In this document: in pieces, positions 9,121-19,077 of the stretch
Layout of the letters: every line of letters begins with the position of its first letter
How positions within the stretch are numbered: the first letter of the stretch is position 1
Source of the DNA: Caballeronia glebae
GTDB lineage: Bacteria > Pseudomonadota > Gammaproteobacteria > Burkholderiales > Burkholderiaceae
Direction of reading: 5' to 3'
Length of the DNA stretch: 64,000 nucleotides
NCBI RefSeq assembly: GCF_001545035.1
Contig: NZ_FCOJ02000031.1
Location: 1-64,000, forward strand
Made by a program: the position numbers and the translations under genes
The notes under the pieces: generated by a model
Databases searched by the model: none
What the model was told of the DNA's origin: nothing
Seen by the model: only the letters and a program-made list of their open reading frames with translations

Positions 9121-9914
9121 CTCGTCGCGCCCCGGCGATCGCGCGGTTGTCGGGGCGTCGGCAGGGCAGACGCACGAAAGGCGTTCGACCGAAGCCAAAA
9201 TAACAGCGAAGGCGAAGGGTTTAAAAAGTGAGAAACCCTCACTTTTTGTCCAGTCGTGAAACATATGTCGTCGTTTCAGAGTTCGCGCTATCTTATTGAT
9301 TATTTGCTGTATACCTCCAAAATATTGCTGTGAACGGTGAGCTGTTTCACGGTGTCGGGGCACCAACGCACTTCGAACCTGCCTGCGACCTCGATCGTGA
9401 TCATCTAACAGCGGAAAACTCGCGAATCGTATTAAACGACATATATTCTGTAGCGTTTGATACCTCGGCTGACGCGTCGCCTTCGCGGCAAGCAATCATC
9501 GGCGCTCGCCTCATCCGCAAAGCGCAGCAATGGCGAAGTGCGGACCCTCAACGCGTGGCGTACTGGGCACTTCTCGTAAAACTTGACGGCGCGGCTACGA
9601 CGAGTCCGCTGTCATCGGTGCGGACCGTCTCCTTCGCTCGCGCGCTGAGCGCCTCGCGTGTGAACGCGTTTGTCTCGCTTGCGGCGTTACCGGTCGCAGC
9701 GGCAAAGCGCTCGAGCACGCCGACCTCGTCCCGCTGCATTCCGAACTTTCTACGCCCGCCGGCGAATTCCTGACGTGATGCGGTGGTCCAAACCGAAGTT
9801 CACGGATTGCCGCATGCGCCCTTGCGCCGACGACGTGTGCATTTCAGATTCAAAGCGATGGACGACGGCCGACCTGCTTCAAGTCGTCGCCGAACCGAGA
9901 CAGGGAGACGAAAG
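9121..9914. other. Intergenic, no confident gene
   Basis: About 800 bases. A 63-residue minus-strand frame (9548-9739, starting MQRDEVGVLERFAAATGNAA) has a protein-like composition but a weak ribosome site. A 147-residue plus-strand frame (9330-9773) overlaps it and looks less convincing. Neither is called as a gene. Confidence 0.35.
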
Positions 9915-10220
9915 ATGCAGAACGGCAGTCCGCCGCGACGGCGCGTGACCTACGGGAAAGGGATTCAGACCAGCGGCTCAGGATGGTTCGCCCGATTACT
10001 CGCGATGCTTCTGAGCGCGATCGTCCTCGTTGCGGCCGCGATGCTGTCGATGGTGCTGCTCGCCGTACTGTTTGGCGTCGGCACGATCGTCTTCGGCTAT
10101 TTCTGGTGGAAGACACGCGCGCTGCGTCGGCAGGGGCGAGGATTCGGCGACGACGGCCGGACCGTCGACGTTGAGGTCGTCCACCAGGACGCGCCCGATA
10201 ATAATTCCGCGAAACGCTGA
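9915..10220 (+). CDS. Small two-helix membrane protein
   Basis: A 101-residue protein from ATG at 9915, after a GGGAGACGA ribosome site; a longer frame upstream is arginine-rich and was rejected. A basic N-terminus is followed by a long hydrophobic block at about 25-65 (WFARLLAMLLSAIVLVAAAM, then MVLLAVLFGVGTIVFGYFWW), which fits two transmembrane helices. A basic and then acidic soluble tail follows. I do not recognise a named family. It is probably an inner-membrane protein of unknown function. Confidence 0.6.
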   Translation: MQNGSPPRRRVTYGKGIQTSGSGWFARLLAMLLSAIVLVAAAMLSMVLLAVLFGVGTIVFGYFWWKTRALRRQGRGFGDDGRTVDVEVVHQDAPDNNSAKR

Positions 10221-10338
10221 CGATCGATTGTGCGCGCCTCTAAGCCATCCGCCTTTTCCACGGACCTAGCCTCGCCTCCGACTGTGGTGGAAGCAATGAG
10301 GCTTTGAAGCAACGTCATGCCGAACCCGTCATCGACCG

Positions 10339-10850
10339 TCACGGACGGCTGGCAGGTTTTGTGGAGCGCAGCGGGGACGCCCGCCCGTTGGTCGCGAAGC
10401 GTTCGAGTCTTTCGCGTGCGCCAATATGAACATGCCGCGGCGCATGCGCGAGTTGACGATCAGACTCACGCAGCACCGCCTCGAAAAGCGGGAGGTCCTC
10501 GGCACCGAGCATCCAGGCACGCCCGCTTTCGGCACGTTCGAGACTGCGCTCAATGGCGGCCTCGACCCGCGCGTAGATCATCAAGTCCGTGTCGCCAAAG
10601 CCAGCGTCCTGCACGTAGCGCTGAGGTAGACGAGCCGAATCAGTTCGTTGAAAAGATACGCGGAACCGGCGCCACTTCTGCAGGCGGCGAAGCTCAAATG
10701 GTTCACCAGAGAGATTTCTCGCGCCGCGCACTCGGGCATCGGCAGCAACATGGCTTTCGTGATGGCTTTCGCGATGGCGCGCGAGAGCCGGAATTCGGGC
10801 GGCGGCGAGACGGCATGCGGCAAAGGACATCGAGAGGAATTCCGCGTCAT
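10339..10850 (-). pseudogene. Frameshifted Fis-type small regulator found in Burkholderia
   Basis: Two minus-strand frames join into one protein. The first reads LLPMPECAAREISLVNHLSF then AYLFNELIRLVYLS. The second continues QDAGFGDTDLMIYARVEAA, AWMLGAEDLPLFEAVL and DRQLAHAPRHVHIGARERL. One base appears lost near 10622 (TAC GTG CAG GAC would follow directly). From memory the joined sequence resembles about 100-residue proteins in Burkholderia that are often annotated as Fis-family regulators. The gene is inactive if the frameshift is real. Start at 10850 is uncertain. Confidence 0.5.
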
Positions 10851-11170
10851 GCGAAGGTCAAAGCATCGTAGCGGTTGCTCAAGGGCAGGTCTGTGTCCCT
10901 TGCCGCGCTGGCGCAGCAGGAACGACAGGTCGGTCTGGCTGATTTGTGCGGCGCAGCAATTTCGTGCTACTATTTTAGGCAGTGCTCCCACCGCACTGTC
11001 TCTTGATTGCGCCATTTCATCCGGCCTGCTCGCGTAAGCGGGCCGCGTCCCCGCTCGTTGTGATATCACATATCACGTCCGCCTTCAGCCCTTGAATGTT
11101 CGTGACGCGCCGGCCGCGATCCCTTGCCGCCGATCACGCCATCGCCGAGCACACCTGCCAAGGAGAATGC
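10851..11170. other. Upstream region of the sigma-factor relic
   Basis: No gene seen. An AAGGAGA ribosome site lies just before the ATG at 11171. Confidence 0.4.
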
Positions 11171-13224
11171 ATGACAAGTTTTGATCGCGAGGTTTCCCGG
11201 TCTGCTACAACTTCATTCGTGCCAAAGGCCCCAGGCCGGCGTGGGCCGAAGGCCAAGGCTGCTGCATTGCTACTGCCGTTGGACACGGTGTCCTCGGCGG
11301 TACAGGACGAAGAGCGGTAGCGCCAGATGCGCGCGTTGATCCAGTTGGGCAAAACGCGCGGCTACCTGACTCACGCGGAAATCAACGATCACTTGCCGGA
11401 CAACTTCGCGCAGACCGCTGCGATTGAAACCATTGTCGGCACCTTCAACGATATGGGCCCGGCGGTTTATGAGCAGACTCCGGATGCTGAGACGCTGTTC
11501 CTGAACGCCGCGGCACCGGCCGCGATGTCGGACGATCAGACTGACGAAGAAGCGGAAGTCACGCTCGCCACGGTGGATTCTGAGTTCGGTCGCACCACCG
11601 ATCCCGTGCGGATGTACATGCGGGAAATGGGCGGGACGGAGTTGCTGACGCGCGCGGGTGAAGTTGAGATTGCGAAACGCATCGAAGACGGCCTTCACGA
11701 GATGATCCACGCGATTGCGGCCTGTCCGGCGACGGTCTCCACGATTCTTTCGAGTGTGGCGCAAATTGAGGCGGGTGAACTGCGCATCGACGAATTGGTT
11801 GACGGTCTCAATGAAGACGTCGCCGTGGCCGAAGCGCTGATCTCGGACGCATCTGATTCGGCTGAGCTCGACGCGGGTGACGCCAAATGCGACGACGGCG
11901 ACGATGGCGACGACGGCGATGAGGGGGACGGCGACGAGGAGGGCGGCGAGGCAGCCGACGAACGCGTCGCGACGGAACAAGGGGATTCGGCCAAGGCAAA
12001 CGAAGCGCGTCTGAAACAGCTGACGAGTGAGAGCCTTGCCATCTTTGCGCGCGTGCGCGAGTTGTTCGTTCAACTTCCGTGCGCTGATGCGACGCAAGGC
12101 GCGGACGGGGTGGCCTTCGCACACGTATGTGAGGCGATGCAGCGCGAACTGGCGCCGATTCGCTCACGGCGCGAACCATCGATCGGCTGTGCGTGCAGGT
12201 GCAGCAGCAGGTCGCGCAAGTGCGGGAAATCGAGCGCCGTGCTTTGCAGATTGCCGTCGACCGATGCGGGATGCCGCGCGAGAAGTTTGTCGAGTCCTTT
12301 CCGGGGCAAGAAACCGATCTTGGCTGGACCGGACGCATGGCCACGGCATCGAACAAGTATGGCGCCGCGCTCGAGCGCAGTCTGCCGGCAATTCAGGCCG
12401 AGCAGGAAAAGCTGATCGAGATCGAAGCCACCGCCGTTCTGCCGCTGCAACAACTGAAGAAAATTAACCGGCAGATGATGGCGGCCGAGTCGAAAATGCG
12501 GCAGGCAAAGGGTGAGATGATCGAAGCCAACCTGCGCCTGGTGATCTCCATCGCGAAGAAGTACGTGAACTGCGGCATGCATTTCCTGGATCTGATTCAG
12601 GAAGGCAATATCGGCCTGATGAAAGCCGTCGACAAATTCGAATATCGACGCGGCTGGAAGCTTTCCACCTACGCGACCTCGTGGGTGCGCTAAGCGGTGA
12701 CGCGTTCGCTTGCGGATCAGGCGCGCACGATTCGCGTGCCAGTGCACATGATCGAATCGATCAACAAGCTCAATCGGATTTCGCGCGAGATTCTGCAGCA
12801 CACGGGGCAGGAGGCGCATCCGGCACTGCTGGCGGAGCGTATGGAACTAACCGAAGACAAGGTCCGCGCCATGTTGAAGGTGGCCAAGCAACCGGTGTCA
12901 TTCGAGATGCCGGTGGGCGAGGACGGGGACGCGACGCTGGGCGACATGATCGAAGATCCGATGGCGGCTTCCCCCGCCGATGCGGCCGTGCACGCGAACC
13001 TGCGCGCCGCGATCGACGAGGCGCTCGCGGCGCTGTCGCCGCGCGAAGCGAAGGTACTCCGGATGCGCTTCGGCATCGATACGCCGTCCGACTTCACGCT
13101 CGACGAGCTTGGCAAACAATTCGACGTGACGCGCGAACGGATCCGGCAGATCGAAAGCAAGGCGATGCGAAAGCTGATGCACCCGAGTCGCGCAGACAAG
13201 CTCCGACAGTTTCTTGACCATTGA
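11171..13224 (+). pseudogene. rpoD: RpoD-like primary sigma factor, broken by two stops and a frameshift
   Basis: The reading is a near full-length sigma-70. Region 1.1 is recognisable as QLGKTRGYLTHAEINDHLP, region 1.2 as DPVRMYMREMG. A long acidic Asp/Gly/Glu segment near 11880-11950 lies in the non-conserved region. Regions 2.1-2.4 include [34 protein letters not shown] and [14 protein letters not shown]. Regions 3 and 4 include LSPREAKVLRMRFGI and VTRERIRQIESKAMRKL. Lesions are TAG at 11318-11320, one base missing near 12162, and TAA at 12691-12693 exactly where QAVTRS should start. Both stops fit C-to-T changes in Gln codons. The last part could in principle be translated from GTG at 12697. 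Confidence 0.85.
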
Positions 13225-13428
13225 GTCACGGGCCGGCGTGTCGATACTCGATCGATACGCCACCTTGAACAGCGAGTCAGCGCGGTGCGACAAGCGGCGC
13301 GGGTCGGATGGGACAAGAACGCGCCCTTGCTCAATCGTCGCTCAAAAGAAGGCGGACGGGTCGCTGGCAGACGGCCGCGCGCCAGACGAGGCGTCGCCGC
13401 GTGATAGCGGTTGGCAACGGGCCCGGCG

Positions 13429-14808
13429 TTACAGCAGGATCGCTTGCTGCAAAAGCTCCAGCGCTTTCAACTCGTCCAATCGACCCGTGCGTGCTTTGCC
13501 TGCTAGCGTCTTGAGCAAGGCTTCCGCGATGGGTTCGATACCGTCAAGATTGTCCAGGCTGGTCGCGGAAGTGGAGAGCGACATGGCTTTTCCCTGAGTG
13601 AGGACGGAGGCGGCCGGCGGCTCAATCGTTGCCGGTGCGGCGGGCGGAAAATGCCGCTCGCTTTCGTCAAGTGAGTGGCCACCACGTTCGCCAGGAGCAG
13701 CCCTGACCGGATCTGGCCGCTCGACGGCGATCGTCGCTTCCTCTCGCGGGACGCTTGCCGACCCAGTTAAGCTTTGCGTGTCGCCCAGGTCGTCCAGATG
13801 AGGGCCTCCCGGGCGCGGCTTCGCTGCAGCGCGCTTCTTGGGTTCGTTGCTCTGGGCTGCGAGCGCAGGCGGTTCATCGTGCTGCACGGATGCGCGGCCA
13901 CGCGCAGCAGGGGTGAGCAAACGTGACACCGACTCTGGAATCTCGGCTTCCGAGCGCGGCGTGTCGAGCCAGCCGGCCGGCAAGCCAAGGCGCTCGGTAA
14001 AGCGGCTTGCTTCGATATCGTCCATGCGTTTCTTGCCATGTAGCCGATGGGCCATGTTGGACCCGCTCAACGCCATGACCACCCCAAGTCTTACTTTCGA
14101 TCCGTTGCGCGTCGTGAGAACGTGAAGATTCGCGCGTCGAATGCTTTCGACATCGGCGCCGTCGCTTAAGGGCAGCGCGTGTTGCTGAGTCGATTTTTGC
14201 GATGCTTTGGATTGGGAAGGGGCACCCTTGAGGGCAGCACCCCGGTTCGGCTGCTTGGCCATCTCGCGCTCATTATTCTTGTGAGCCATGGGCGAGCCGC
14301 CCGCGGGTTTCTTTGGCATTTCGGCTTCCTCGGACGATCGAACTTCAAAAGAGGGCTGCGGGGCGGCGTTGACGGCTGAAGCAGGGTTACCGATGTCAGA
14401 CTCTGCTTCCGGCTCTTCGTCCGTTTGAACGAAGTCGAGCGGTGACTTCAGGCGAGCGATCGTCTCGGGCGTGAGCGCGGGATGCGGCTGATCAAAAAAG
14501 CCGTGCGGCAACCCGAGCGTGGTTTCCATGTGAAAGGCGGTCTCGGGCGTGAACCTTTCCCCCTTCAAGAGTTCGGCCACTCGCGTCATGCTGGAATCCA
14601 GTCCTAACGCGATATTCTCGGCGCCCACTGCATCGACCAGAAACTGGAATGAACGCGTTTTGAAGATTGAAGCCGTCTGAGCAGAGTCTCGAGCAGGCGC
14701 CTTCGCGTACGACTGTCTCGGCCGGTTCGATGACGATTTGTTCACATGGCGAGGCTGGCGCTGGCCGCTGTCTCGAGATCCCGCATATCGGCCGCGGGGT
14801 TGAGTCAT
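13429..14808 (-). CDS. DNA-binding protein with two related HTH-like domains
   Basis: A 459-residue protein. Two segments share a pattern. Near residues 52-110: FQFLVDAVGAENIALGLDSS, RVAELLKGERFTPETAFHME, LGLPHGFFDQPH. Near 225-290: LTTRNGSKVRLGVVMALSGS, MAHRLHGKKRMDDIEASRF, LGLPAGWLDTPR. Both end in the LPxGFF/GWLD tail often seen after XRE-like HTH domains in phage repressor relatives. The linkers are rich in Pro, Ala and Lys and probably disordered. It may be a nucleoid-associated or silencing-type protein, but this is inference. The gene is intact and ends 200 bases from the convergent sigma relic. Confidence 0.6.
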   Translation of the reverse strand: MTQPRGRYAGSRDSGQRQPRHVNKSSSNRPRQSYAKAPARDSAQTASIFKTRSFQFLVDAVGAENIALGLDSSMTRVAELLKGERFTPETAFHMETTLGLPHGFFDQPHPALTPETIARLKSPLDFVQTDEEPEAESDIGNPASAVNAAPQPSFEVRSSEEAEMPKKPAGGSPMAHKNNEREMAKQPNRGAALKGAPSQSKASQKSTQQHALPLSDGADVESIRRANLHVLTTRNGSKVRLGVVMALSGSNMAHRLHGKKRMDDIEASRFTERLGLPAGWLDTPRSEAEIPESVSRLLTPAARGRASVQHDEPPALAAQSNEPKKRAAAKPRPGGPHLDDLGDTQSLTGSASVPREEATIAVERPDPVRAAPGERGGHSLDESERHFPPAAPATIEPPAASVLTQGKAMSLSTSATSLDNLDGIEPIAEALLKTLAGKARTGRLDELKALELLQQAILL

Positions 14809-16031
14809 AGGGTAGGGCTCCCTGCAATCGTTGATATGCTGACTTTAAGATTATAGTCGAGGCGCTATCAGTGTTTGATTACAGGAAAATGCAAACGCTC
14901 ACCTCCTGAAGTCGCCAGCCGCGTGGTCGGCTGCGGCGCGGTTAAAGAAGGGTCAATAGTTGGGAAGCGGGCCGCTCAAAGAAATCTTCAACACCGCGGA
15001 ATATTTGATTCGAATCACTAACCAAATAAAGTGACCGCCTGCACTCCAGTATGGATGACAGCGCCCGAGCTCGCACGGGAATCGGTACGACGCGAACAAG
15101 ATGGGAGAGGCGTTTTCTGCGCAGGAACGGTATGCGAGCGGCATCCGCAACGGCAAGGGCCTGACGGCCAATGCGCAGGATAACGTCGTTTCGACCAGCA
15201 TGGTCGCGATCAGCTTCTCGGGACTGGCCGGACCTTTATATCGCGCGACGTGGCTACGAGTTCCCGGCGAAGGAAACATGCACCTCAAGAAGGGCGGCGA
15301 CTAGGGTTGGCCGGAAACTTCTACGACATAGTCGCGAGCCGTCTCGCTCTTGCACCGGAATACGACGGCGCCGGCGGGAAGAAGATCGGCCTATCCGCGC
15401 AACATACAGCGACGGTGGTGGAGGCGGCACACCAACCCCGTCGTCGACGTCAGGGACGCAACTAATGGTCGTTCTCACGATTTACCTTGAAGGTGAGAAC
15501 GACCGCCCCTCGAGCGTTGCCGCGCCAATGGCCTTCACACAGGCGGTCACCATCGGACCTTCAAGATATCTGCTGCTATTGGCCGAGAGTAAACAATCAG
15601 ATAACCTAAACGAAGTTTCTGCGCAGTTGTCCCTATGCGGCCAAAGCCGACGCTGAAAACCTTCAGCGGCCGAGCATCGTCAGCGTTCCGAGCGAGCCAA
15701 AAATAGACCCGATGTCGGGCGGCCTCGAGCGCGGCGACATGAAGTTGAACGGCATCGTCAGTCGGAACAACGCTGCGAGGCGTACTGCAGGCTCACGGGC
15801 CGATCCCAGCCCCTGAAAGGTAGACAGCACATCACTAGATCGCGGACGCGCTCGGCCGACAACGAGCCGTGTACGTTCTGAAGCTTTCGGAGATCGACAA
15901 TTCTCAGAACGCGAGCACCGTCGGCTGGAAGTCGCCAGGATTTACTCGCCGGTCATAATCCCCGTATGAGCAGATGTGAAGGATGGAACGGCAGACAACG
16001 CCACGGCAGCGGTCTTACGAAGAGCAACGTT
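14809..16031. other. Long stretch without a confident gene
   Basis: Frames are short and poorly supported. The one clear structure is an inverted repeat at 15467-15504, listed separately. The DNA is probably a decayed part of the conjugation region. Confidence 0.4.
15467..15504. repeat. Perfect 12-bp inverted repeat with 14-base loop
   Basis: GGTCGTTCTCAC at 15467-15478 is the exact reverse complement of GTGAGAACGACC at 15493-15504. No run of T follows, so it is not a classical terminator. It could be a protein-binding site, a hairpin, or what is left of a mobile element end. Confidence 0.5.
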
Positions 16032-16253
16032 TCACGATCCTGGTCGCAAAACAAGAAGAACCGACAAGAGAAGCTTGAGGAGGCCGTATCCAGTCGTACC
16101 GATTAGACACGCGCCGACAAGCGTAAAGGCAAGGCCGATGAACCGTTCGGTCATGGAGATTTTCATAGCCCGCATTCCTACGCTGGACGCGAGTACCAAG
16201 CTTAGTACCAAAACAGACGTCGAGTTCCAAGGAGCACTGGGTCGCGATCGCAA
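16032..16253 (-). CDS. Possible small membrane protein
   Basis: A 73-residue frame with TTG start at 16253. Two hydrophobic blocks, STSVLVLSLVLASSVGM and FIGLAFTLVGACLIGTTGYG with LLKLLLSVLLVL, would form two or three membrane helices. There is no good ribosome site and no recognised family. It could be a chance frame. Confidence 0.3.
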   Translation of the reverse strand: MRSRPSAPWNSTSVLVLSLVLASSVGMRAMKISMTERFIGLAFTLVGACLIGTTGYGLLKLLLSVLLVLRPGS

Positions 16254-16340
16254 GACGAGCCGAGTTCATCGCAAGCGGTTGTGTACGCGCTCGATACGAC
16301 GGCAGCTTAGGCAGGATGATAGTGTAAGCAGATGCATAAG

Positions 16341-16805
16341 AACTCGCGCGCCTGCCGACCTTAGGTGACGCGTTGACCAAAGGCCGCAAAAAGGGGCTGC
16401 GAGTCGTATCGGGCTACCAGACCTACACCCAACTGGTGGACGTCTATGGCGAGAATCTTGCGGAACCCATGCTCGGCAATCATCGCGCGATGGTGGCGCT
16501 CGGCGTCGGCCGCATGGGTGAAAAAACTGCCGAGAGAATGTCGCGCGCCCTGGGTCAGCACGAGGATCATGCGCCAGCCTTCGGGACGCAGTCGCCGGGC
16601 GTTCGGCGGTCTCGGGACGAACGGCCAGAACGAGGAAATCAAGCCGGAATCGGTCGTGCTCGCGTCGGAGCTGATGCGCTTGCCGAACCTGGAAGGATAC
16701 CTCGCGTTCCCCGGTGACCTGCCGATCGCGAAATTCAAGACTGAATCGGTCACGTACACCCGCAGGTGTCGTGTGCCGGGCATTGTGTCGCCCGATGGCG
16801 AAATC
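16341..16805 (+). pseudogene. traD: C-terminal remnant of a TraD/VirD4-type coupling protein
   Basis: The remnant begins ELARLPTLGDALTKGRKKG, continues VVSGYQTYTQLVDVYGENLA and NHRAMVALGVGRMGEKTAER, and after a frame change near 16565 reads FGGLGTNGQNEEIKPESVVL, ASELMRLPNLEGYLAFPGDL and RRCRVPGIVSPDGE. This is the end of the TraD-type ATPase that links relaxosome and transfer channel. The Walker motifs and membrane segments upstream are missing. It runs straight into relaxase sequence. The gene cannot work. Confidence 0.7.
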
Positions 16806-18862
16806 CTTGGCGCCGCGGCCCGTTACACCGTGAACGGCAAAACGAGCATCGAGCGCACCCATAAACTGGTTGCCGCGATCTTCCGGCATGAAACGTCGCG
16901 CGAGGTGGATCCGGATCTTCATACCACGCCTTCGTGCTCAACATGACCCAACGAAAAATCGGCGAGTGGCGTGCCCTAATGAACGACGGCATGGTGAACT
17001 CGTTGAGTCATCTCGGGAATGTGTATAAGGCCGAACTGGCGAAGGCGCTCGAGCTTCAGGGGTTCAAGCTCAAGTTCGATCGCAACGGCACCTTTGACCT
17101 CGCGCACTTTACCGAGCACCAGATCAACGCGTTCAGCGCCCGACGCAATCAGATCGATGCGAAGCTGGCGGAATGGGGGGTGAGTCGCGAGCGCGCGACG
17201 CCGGAGCAACGCGACCGGGCCGCGATGCAGACGCGCGAGCGTAAGGCGGCTACCGATCGTGGCGACGTGCGCGCTGGGTGGCAGGCGCGCGCGAAAGAGC
17301 TTGGCATCGATTTTCACAGCCGCGAATGGGCCGGCGTAGGTAACGATGGTCCCAGGGAGACGGTACACCGCACGCCGCAGATCGACCAGCCGCTCGAATA
17401 CCACGCTGACCAGACTGTGCGCTTTGCGATTCAAAGCCTCACGGAACGGCAGGCGATTGTTACCGGCGAGCAATTACTGGCGGTCGCTCTGAAGCACGGC
17501 TATGGGCGTCTGACGGCCTCCGATATTCGCGCGGCGATCGGCCGTGCGAGGGCGGGTGGACGCCTGATCAAGGAAGAGACGCTTTACCGGTCGATGAACC
17601 CGGCAAAGGGCGCGGACCGGAAGGCGACACCGGAGGGGCCGGCATTCACGCGCGAGCAGTGGATCGGTTCGCTGACCAATGATCACCGCAATGATCGACG
17701 CACGCGCGCGCAGGCGAGGGCGCTCGTCGACGACGGGATCATCAAGGGTCGGCTGGAGAGCGTGGGTCCCCGTTACACGACACACATCGCCCAGCGGCGC
17801 GAGCGCGACATTCTGGCGCTGGAGCGGGCTGGACGCGGCACCGTCACGTCGCGCGTGGGTCCGGGTCACATTGAGGCGTATCTGGCGACGCGCACGCAAA
17901 CACCCGACCGTCCAGGACTGAACGTTGAGCAGGCGCGCGCTGTCGCGCGGATCGCCGACACGACGAACCGGTTCATGGCCGTTCCCGGCTTCGCCGGCGT
18001 GGGCAAGAGCTATATGACGCGATCGGCGAAAGCGTTGCTCGAGCGGCATGGCTACACCGTTACCGCGCTCGCCCCCTATGGCAGCCAGAAGAAGGCCCTT
18101 GAATCGGAGGGCATCGAAGCGCGCACGCTCCAGTCGTTTCTCAAGGCGAAGAACAAGAAGCTCGACAGCAACGCGGTGGTCTTCATTGACGAGGCGGGCG
18201 TGATTCCCGCTCGGCAGATGCTCGACACCATGAAAATCGTCGAAGCGCATGGCGCACGGGTCGTCTTCCTGGGCGACACGGCGCAGACCAAGGCGATCGA
18301 AGCGGGGAAGCCGTTCGAGCAGCTGTTGAACGCCGGGATGCAGTCGACGGAGATCCGCACGATTCAGCGCCAGAAGGATCCATCGCTCTTGAAGGCCGTC
18401 GAACTGGCGGCGATTGGCAAGACCGCGGCATCGCTTGCGCACGTGACCTGTGTGCGGGAGGTCAAAGATTCGAGCGTGCGGTACGCTCAGATCGTCAAGG
18501 CCTATGCGGGGTTGACGCCCGCGCAGCGCGCGCAAACGCTTGTCATCACGGGCACGAATCAGAGCCGCAAGACCATCAATGACGGGATTCAGCGAGCGTT
18601 GGGACTGAAAGGTAACGGTCGGGAGTACACGCTGCTCGACCGGCTCGACACGACGCAGGCCGAGCGGCGGCACAGCAAGTACTACGAGCAGGGTGCGGTC
18701 ATCATCCCTGAGCGCGACTACAAGATCGGTTTGCTTCGTAGTAAGCAATGTACCGTGCTCGATACCGGTCCCGGCAACCGCCCCACGGTGAAGGGGCTAA
18801 GCGATGCTGTCTTCACATTCTCGCCGGCGCAAACGACGCAGCTCTCGGTCTACAATCCATGA
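16806..18862 (+). pseudogene. traI: MobF/TraI-type conjugative relaxase-helicase lacking its N-terminus
   Basis: Sequence right after the TraD remnant is the relaxase middle, KLVAAIFRHETSREVDPDLH, where the metal-binding His residues of the HUH relaxase lie. One base is missing near 16926, and an open frame then runs to 18862. The helicase part has Walker A GFAGVGKS (about 18001), Walker B VVFIDEAG (about 18190) and later superfamily-1 motifs. The N-terminal catalytic Tyr region is deleted. The C-terminal end stops at SVYNP, although degenerate coding seems to continue to about 18990. The plasmid cannot self-transfer with this gene. Confidence 0.75.
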
Positions 18863-19077
18863 GCGGATCGAGGTGCGGGGAGTGCCCAGCACCGGTAAGA
18901 CGCTCAATCTTCAGAAGGCCATCCAGATGTATCGGCGCGGAGGGGATGACGCACGGTGCCTACGTCGGCCTCAAGGTTTACGGTAGATCACCTTTCGCTT
19001 TCCTCTTCTCTCTGGCCACAAACTCGTCGGCCTGAGTTCTGCACATCGACCAGCTAGCGTTATGGAGGTGTCAACAG

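Noticed and set aside
11270-12819. Minus-strand frames of 284 and 249 codons
   Set aside because: Antisense to the sigma-factor relic; plus-strand reading matches conserved sigma regions.
12681-13217. A 178-codon plus-strand frame at the sigma factor end
   Set aside because: Glycine/arginine-rich out-of-frame reading of conserved sigma regions 3 and 4.
17474-18748. A 424-codon minus-strand frame
   Set aside because: It is the antisense shadow of the relaxase-helicase remnant, with high Arg and Leu and no motifs.
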